Shown here one piece after another: positions 60,656 through 64,000 of a DNA stretch of 64,000 nucleotides. Positions within the stretch are counted from its first letter, which is position 1. Every line of letters begins with the position of its first letter. The position numbers and the translations under genes were made by a program. Source of the stretch: Castellaniella sp041677825 (lineage in GTDB: Bacteria; Pseudomonadota; Gammaproteobacteria; Burkholderiales; Burkholderiaceae_B); assembly GCF_041677825.1 (NCBI RefSeq), contig NZ_JBAYPG010000001.1, forward strand, positions 62,001-126,000, written 5' to 3'. The notes beneath the pieces are model-generated. The model was given only the letters and a program-made list of their open reading frames with translations. It was not told the origin of the DNA and did not search any database.

Positions 60656-61806
60656 CGCAAATCTGCCTCTTGAGTAAGAATATGACGTGCCACAATGACA
60701 CGCATGATTTCATTGGTGCCCTCGAGGATCTGATGCACGCGGGAATCACGCACGAGACGCTCGAGGGGATGGTCCTTGAGGTAGCCATAGCCACCCAGGA
60801 TCTGCTGCGCATCCAAGCAGGACTGGAAGCACAGGTCGGTGGCCAGGCGTTTGGCCATGGCACAGTAGGCGGTGGCTGAAGGGTCTGATTCGTCGAGCCT
60901 GCTGGCCGCCAGCCGGACCATTTGGCGCGAGGCCACGATGTTGGTGAGCAGGTCGGCCAGCTTGAACTGCAGCGCCTGGAAATCAGCCAGGGGCTGGCCG
61001 AACTGGCGCCGTTCGTGCATGTAGCGGCGCGCCGTTTCGTAGGCCCCCTGTGCCGCCCCCACCGAGCAGCTTGCAATATTGATGCGCCCGCCATCCAGCC
61101 CTTTCATGGCAAAGCGAAAGCCCTCACCTTCTTCACCCAGGCGATTCTCGACCGGGATGCGCACGTTCTCGAAGGTGATCGGGCGGGTGGCCTGGCTGTT
61201 CCAGCCCATCTTGCGCTCTTTGCGACCGTACGTGATGCCCTCCAGGTCGGCCGGCACCACGAAAGCCGAAATGCCCTTGGGCCCGGGGCCGCCGGTGCGG
61301 GCCATGAGCACCATGACGTCGGTTTCCCCCCCGCCGGAGATGAATGCCTTGGATCCGTCGAGGACGTAATGCCCGCCTTCGCGCCGCGCGCTGGTCGTGA
61401 GTGATGCGGCATCCGAGCCCGCACCGGGCTCGGTCAGGCAGTAGGATGCCAGCTTCGCGCCCGTGGCCAGCTGAGGCCCCCAGTGATCGCGCACCGAAGG
61501 CTGCGCCCAGGCCCCGATCATCCAGGTGGCCATGTTGTGGATGGTGACGAAGGCCGCCGTAGAAGGATCGACAGCCGCCATTTCTTCGAAGACCAGCGTG
61601 GCATCCAGCCTGGGCAGGCCAAGGCCACCGATCTCCTCACTGGCATACATGGCGCAGAAACCCATTTCGCCCGCCTTGGCAAAGGCCTCTTTGGGAAAGA
61701 TCTGCTCGGCGTCCCAGGTCGCGGCATGAGGGGCCAGTTCGCCCTGCGCAAATTCGCGCGCGGCCTGGGCGAATGCCAGTTGTTCATCACTAAGACGGAA
61801 ATCCAT
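60652..61806 (-). CDS. Acyl-CoA dehydrogenase, probably isobutyryl-CoA dehydrogenase
   Basis: The 384-residue flavoenzyme has the two ACAD signatures ASYCLTEPGAGSDAASL and QILGGYGYLKDHPLERLVRD, with the catalytic glutamate expected in the C-terminal HQILEGTNEIMRV region. Position with HIBCH and HIBADH points to oxidation of isobutyryl-CoA to methacrylyl-CoA. It is the first gene of the operon. Confidence 0.93.
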   Translation of the reverse strand: MDFRLSDEQLAFAQAAREFAQGELAPHAATWDAEQIFPKEAFAKAGEMGFCAMYASEEIGGLGLPRLDATLVFEEMAAVDPSTAAFVTIHNMATWMIGAWAQPSVRDHWGPQLATGAKLASYCLTEPGAGSDAASLTTSARREGGHYVLDGSKAFISGGGETDVMVLMARTGGPGPKGISAFVVPADLEGITYGRKERKMGWNSQATRPITFENVRIPVENRLGEEGEGFRFAMKGLDGGRINIASCSVGAAQGAYETARRYMHERRQFGQPLADFQALQFKLADLLTNIVASRQMVRLAASRLDESDPSATAYCAMAKRLATDLCFQSCLDAQQILGGYGYLKDHPLERLVRDSRVHQILEGTNEIMRVIVARHILTQEADLR

Positions 61807-61851
61807 GGGTCGTGTCTCCTGAGTTCGGGCTCTGCCAGTCGGGTTCAGGCC

Positions 61852-62274
61852 TTACTGTACCACCGGATCATCCCCATCACACTTGGCGTTTTGCGCCGTT
61901 CGGATGGCTTCATCGCCTTGGCCGGCAGGGCTTGCCCCGCTCCGGGTCGGTGTACCGTCAGGCCGGGCTGCCGAACGCATCTGGCGGCGCTGTCCAGCGC
62001 GCCTGCGGCGGGTTTCGAGCGGATCGAACACCAGGGGGCGGTACAGTTCGATGCGATCATCGTCGACCAGGACGCGCTGCCCCGTGCATGATTCGCCGTA
62101 AATGCCGATCGCTGGAAAATGGTCGGTGAATTCGGGAAACTCGCGTACAAAATCACTCTGGGCCAGCGCCTCGGCCACCGTCGTCCCGGCCGGCAGACAA
62201 AGGCTCTGGCGCCAGAGCCGGGTTGGCGCTGCAAAGGCGAAATGGATGCGTATTTCAGGTTCTGTACACGTCAT
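61852..62274 (-). CDS. rnfH: RnfH (YfjF, UPF0125) family protein
   Basis: From the ATG at 62274 the 140-residue protein has the beta-grasp ubiquitin-like fold of the RnfH family, with VAEALAQSDF, FPAIGIYGESCTGQRVLVDDDRIELYRPLVFDPLETRRRRA, then a poorly conserved tail. The function is not known. Its start overlaps the ratA stop by 20 bp. Confidence 0.9.
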   Translation of the reverse strand: MTCTEPEIRIHFAFAAPTRLWRQSLCLPAGTTVAEALAQSDFVREFPEFTDHFPAIGIYGESCTGQRVLVDDDRIELYRPLVFDPLETRRRRAGQRRQMRSAARPDGTPTRSGASPAGQGDEAIRTAQNAKCDGDDPVVQ

Positions 62275-62689
62275 GGGCACGCCGGGTGAACGAGTCGATG
62301 AAACTGCTGGCAATACGATTGAACACCGGCCCGACGACTGCCGACAGGGCCCGGCTGGAAAACGCGTATTCCATGATGTAGGACACCTTGCAGCCATCCG
62401 TGCCCAGGGCTTCGAACGTCCAGTACCCGGTCAGCCTTGAAAAAGGCCCGTCAACCAGGTGAAACACAATGCGGCGGGGGTAATCGTGATCGTTGCGGGT
62501 GGTGAAGCTCTGACGGATGCCGGCAAAGTGGATGTCGACCGTAGCCTGCATGCCGGTATCGTTCTTCCAATGGACCCGTGCGCCACCGCACCACGGCATG
62601 AATTCCGGGTATCGGGCCACATCGGCCACCAGGTCGAACATCTGTTCACATCGAAATGGCACCAGGACAGAGCGTTGAATCGAAGGCAT
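62255..62689 (-). CDS. ratA: RatA family START-like protein
   Basis: The 144-residue protein has the polyketide cyclase/START fold with SVLVPFRCEQMFDLVADVARYPEFMPWCGGARV and FEALGTDGCKVSYIMEYAFSS. In E. coli RatA associates with 50S subunits, while COQ10-like members bind ubiquinone. The ratA-rnfH pair divergent from smpB is typical of beta- and gammaproteobacteria. Confidence 0.93.
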   Translation of the reverse strand: MPSIQRSVLVPFRCEQMFDLVADVARYPEFMPWCGGARVHWKNDTGMQATVDIHFAGIRQSFTTRNDHDYPRRIVFHLVDGPFSRLTGYWTFEALGTDGCKVSYIMEYAFSSRALSAVVGPVFNRIASSFIDSFTRRAHDVYRT

Positions 62690-62763
62690 GGAATGCGCAG
62701 GTTGGGTCCGTATGGATGGGATAGAATGACAGGATTTTACCCACCCCGGCCAGGGAAGGTTTC

Positions 62764-63228
62764 ATGAGCATTGTAGAGAATCGCAAGGCTACCCACGATT
62801 ACTTCATCGAAGAGCGTTTCGAGGCCGGTCTCGTACTCGAGGGCTGGGAGGTCAAAGCCATCCGCGCCGGCCACGTACAACTCAAGGAAAGCTACGTCAT
62901 CGTGCGTGACGGGGCGCTCTGGTTGCTGGGCATGCACGTGAGCCCGCTGCCGACCGTGTCCACCCATGTACACCCCAATGCCACCCGGACCCGCAAGCTG
63001 CTGCTGCACGCCCACGAAATCAGCAAATTAATCGGCAAGGTCGAACAGCGCGGCTATGCCCTGGTGCCGCTGAACCTGCACTACAAAAAGGGGCGCATCA
63101 AGCTGGATTTCGGTCTGGGGCGTGGCAAGAAGCTGCATGACAAGCGCAGCACCCAACGAGACAAGGACTGGGCGCGCGAAAAAGAGCGCCTGATGAAACA
63201 TGACACGCGCCAGCACAAGACGGGCTGA
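62764..63228 (+). CDS. smpB: SsrA-binding protein SmpB
   Basis: The 154-residue protein binds tmRNA in ribosome rescue. Motifs are visible: NRKATHDYFIEERFEAGLVLEGWEVKAIR, ESYVIVRDGALWLLGMHV, and the basic tail GRGKKLHDKRSTQRDKDW. The ssrA RNA gene was not found next to it. It is divergent from ratA with 74 bp between. Confidence 0.96.
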   Translation: MSIVENRKATHDYFIEERFEAGLVLEGWEVKAIRAGHVQLKESYVIVRDGALWLLGMHVSPLPTVSTHVHPNATRTRKLLLHAHEISKLIGKVEQRGYALVPLNLHYKKGRIKLDFGLGRGKKLHDKRSTQRDKDWAREKERLMKHDTRQHKTG

Positions 63229-63310
63229 GCTCGCAGCCGGGCCCCGTGGCCCATCGCGGGCCTGGCGGCAGAACTGATGCCGGCGCCCCGTGCCAGGGCG
63301 CGATCGGTGC

Positions 63311-63979
63311 TCAGCCCGGCGCCCGAACGGGCAGGCCCTCGAGTTGCAGAAGACGCAACTTGCGTTCAAGCCCGCCGCCGTAGCCATTGAGCGTGCGGTT
63401 GCTCGCCAGGATCCGGTGGCACGGAATAATGATGCTGATCGGGTTGCTGCCGACTGCCGCCCCTGTGGCCCGCCCATGGCGCGCACTGAAGCCGGCCCGC
63501 CGGGCCAGTTCGCCATATGACAGGGTACTGCCGTAGGGCACGGCCAGCAGGGCTTCCCAGATTTTTTTCTGGAACCCGGTACCTTGTGCCGCGAGAGGAA
63601 GATCGAAGCTGCGCCGTTGGCCGGCCCAATATTCGCCCAGTTCTTTTTCGGCCTGCCGAAAAAGCCCGAGAACGGGCTGCGGCACCGTATCTTCGGCCTC
63701 GATGAGACGGACACCCGACGATACGGGCAGCGCCATGCCGTGGGCGCAATGCGCACCGGACTGCCTTGCCTGCCCCGGTTCGAGCACCCGGAACGATTGC
63801 AGGCGCTGCCCTTCGTGCATGCCATCGGCTGGCCGGCCTGCAGGGGCTGCCGGGCGCTCGAGGCCCGACACCCGAGGGCAGTCGGCCTGGTCGGCAAAAT
63901 AGAGCCCCGCAAGCCCGGCGCTGTCTGCCCTGAGCAGAACAGCACCGAGAGGCGAAGAAATCAGGGCATGAAATGACAT
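63311..63979 (-). CDS. ogt: Methylated-DNA-protein cysteine methyltransferase
   Basis: The 222-residue protein has the active-site IIPCHRILASNRTLNGYGGGLERK motif and the DNA-binding helix region GSTLSYGELARRAGFSARHGRATGAAVG. It removes O6-methylguanine. The N-terminal domain carries an insertion of about 45 residues (about 35-80, with Cys and His) compared with typical Ogt of about 170 residues. The start is 21 bp from the window edge. Confidence 0.93.
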   Translation of the reverse strand: MSFHALISSPLGAVLLRADSAGLAGLYFADQADCPRVSGLERPAAPAGRPADGMHEGQRLQSFRVLEPGQARQSGAHCAHGMALPVSSGVRLIEAEDTVPQPVLGLFRQAEKELGEYWAGQRRSFDLPLAAQGTGFQKKIWEALLAVPYGSTLSYGELARRAGFSARHGRATGAAVGSNPISIIIPCHRILASNRTLNGYGGGLERKLRLLQLEGLPVRAPG

Positions 63980-64000
63980 GGGATGGAACGCCTTGTCAGG

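Noticed and set aside
62690..62763. Possible ssrA (tmRNA) next to smpB
   Set aside because: The spacers on both sides of smpB are too short and lack tRNA-like ends.

Overview
The window is a GC-rich chromosomal segment whose gene content fits a betaproteobacterium of the Burkholderiales, most likely Alcaligenaceae (Bordetella/Castellaniella-like). The evidence is FabA/FabB synthesis, a recG-oxyR-dps block, mltG-tmk-holB-tatD, smpB divergent from ratA-rnfH, HAAT-type amino-acid transporters, and an isobutyryl-CoA (valine) degradation operon. The family assignment is inferred from gene content only. I see no tRNA, rRNA, CRISPR array, prophage or insertion sequence.

0.36-10.1 kb is the most unusual part. 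Five of its seven genes belong to signalling or to transporters carrying signalling-type domains. They are a membrane SpoIIE/PP2C phosphatase with a Cache sensor, an orphan periplasmic binding protein, an MFS transporter fused to two periplasmic sensor-like modules, an RsbW-like kinase, an NCS2 nucleobase permease with a kinase-like C-terminal domain, and a STAS anti-anti-sigma protein. An alanine racemase with atypical active-site residues lies inside the cluster. I read this as a partner-switching system tied to transport or substrate sensing.

10.2-20.4 kb holds an oxidoreductase-patatin fusion, a polar amino-acid ABC transporter without its own ATPase, a KtrB/KtrA potassium system, a YqeY-like protein, a TANGO2/NRDE protein and the fabA-fabB pair. 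20.4-27.4 kb has two MFS exporters, a three-gene nitric-oxide-reductase-type operon of unusual composition (diheme NorC-like subunit, extended NorB, small membrane protein), an AT-rich gene-poor patch, and yicC.

27.5-50.5 kb is mainly on the plus strand. It carries rph-rdgB-hemW, glnA, fpr, ridA, recG-oxyR-dps, two related branched-chain amino-acid binding proteins (the second heading livHMGF), proC, a VUT-family transporter, epd, fumC, nfeD-slipin and a small cytochrome c. A sequence near 51.26 kb matches a chromosomal dif site (XerC/XerD resolution site), which places the window at the replication terminus. From about 52.9 kb most genes lie on the minus strand: ankyrin protein, tatD, holB, tmk, mltG, the valine-degradation genes, rnfH, ratA and ogt; ygfZ and smpB lie on the plus strand.

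Two sets of short GC-rich tandem repeats (35-36 bp) sit between convergent genes at 10.15 and 20.4 kb. Clear intrinsic terminators follow the NOR operon, the first livK and the cytochrome c gene.
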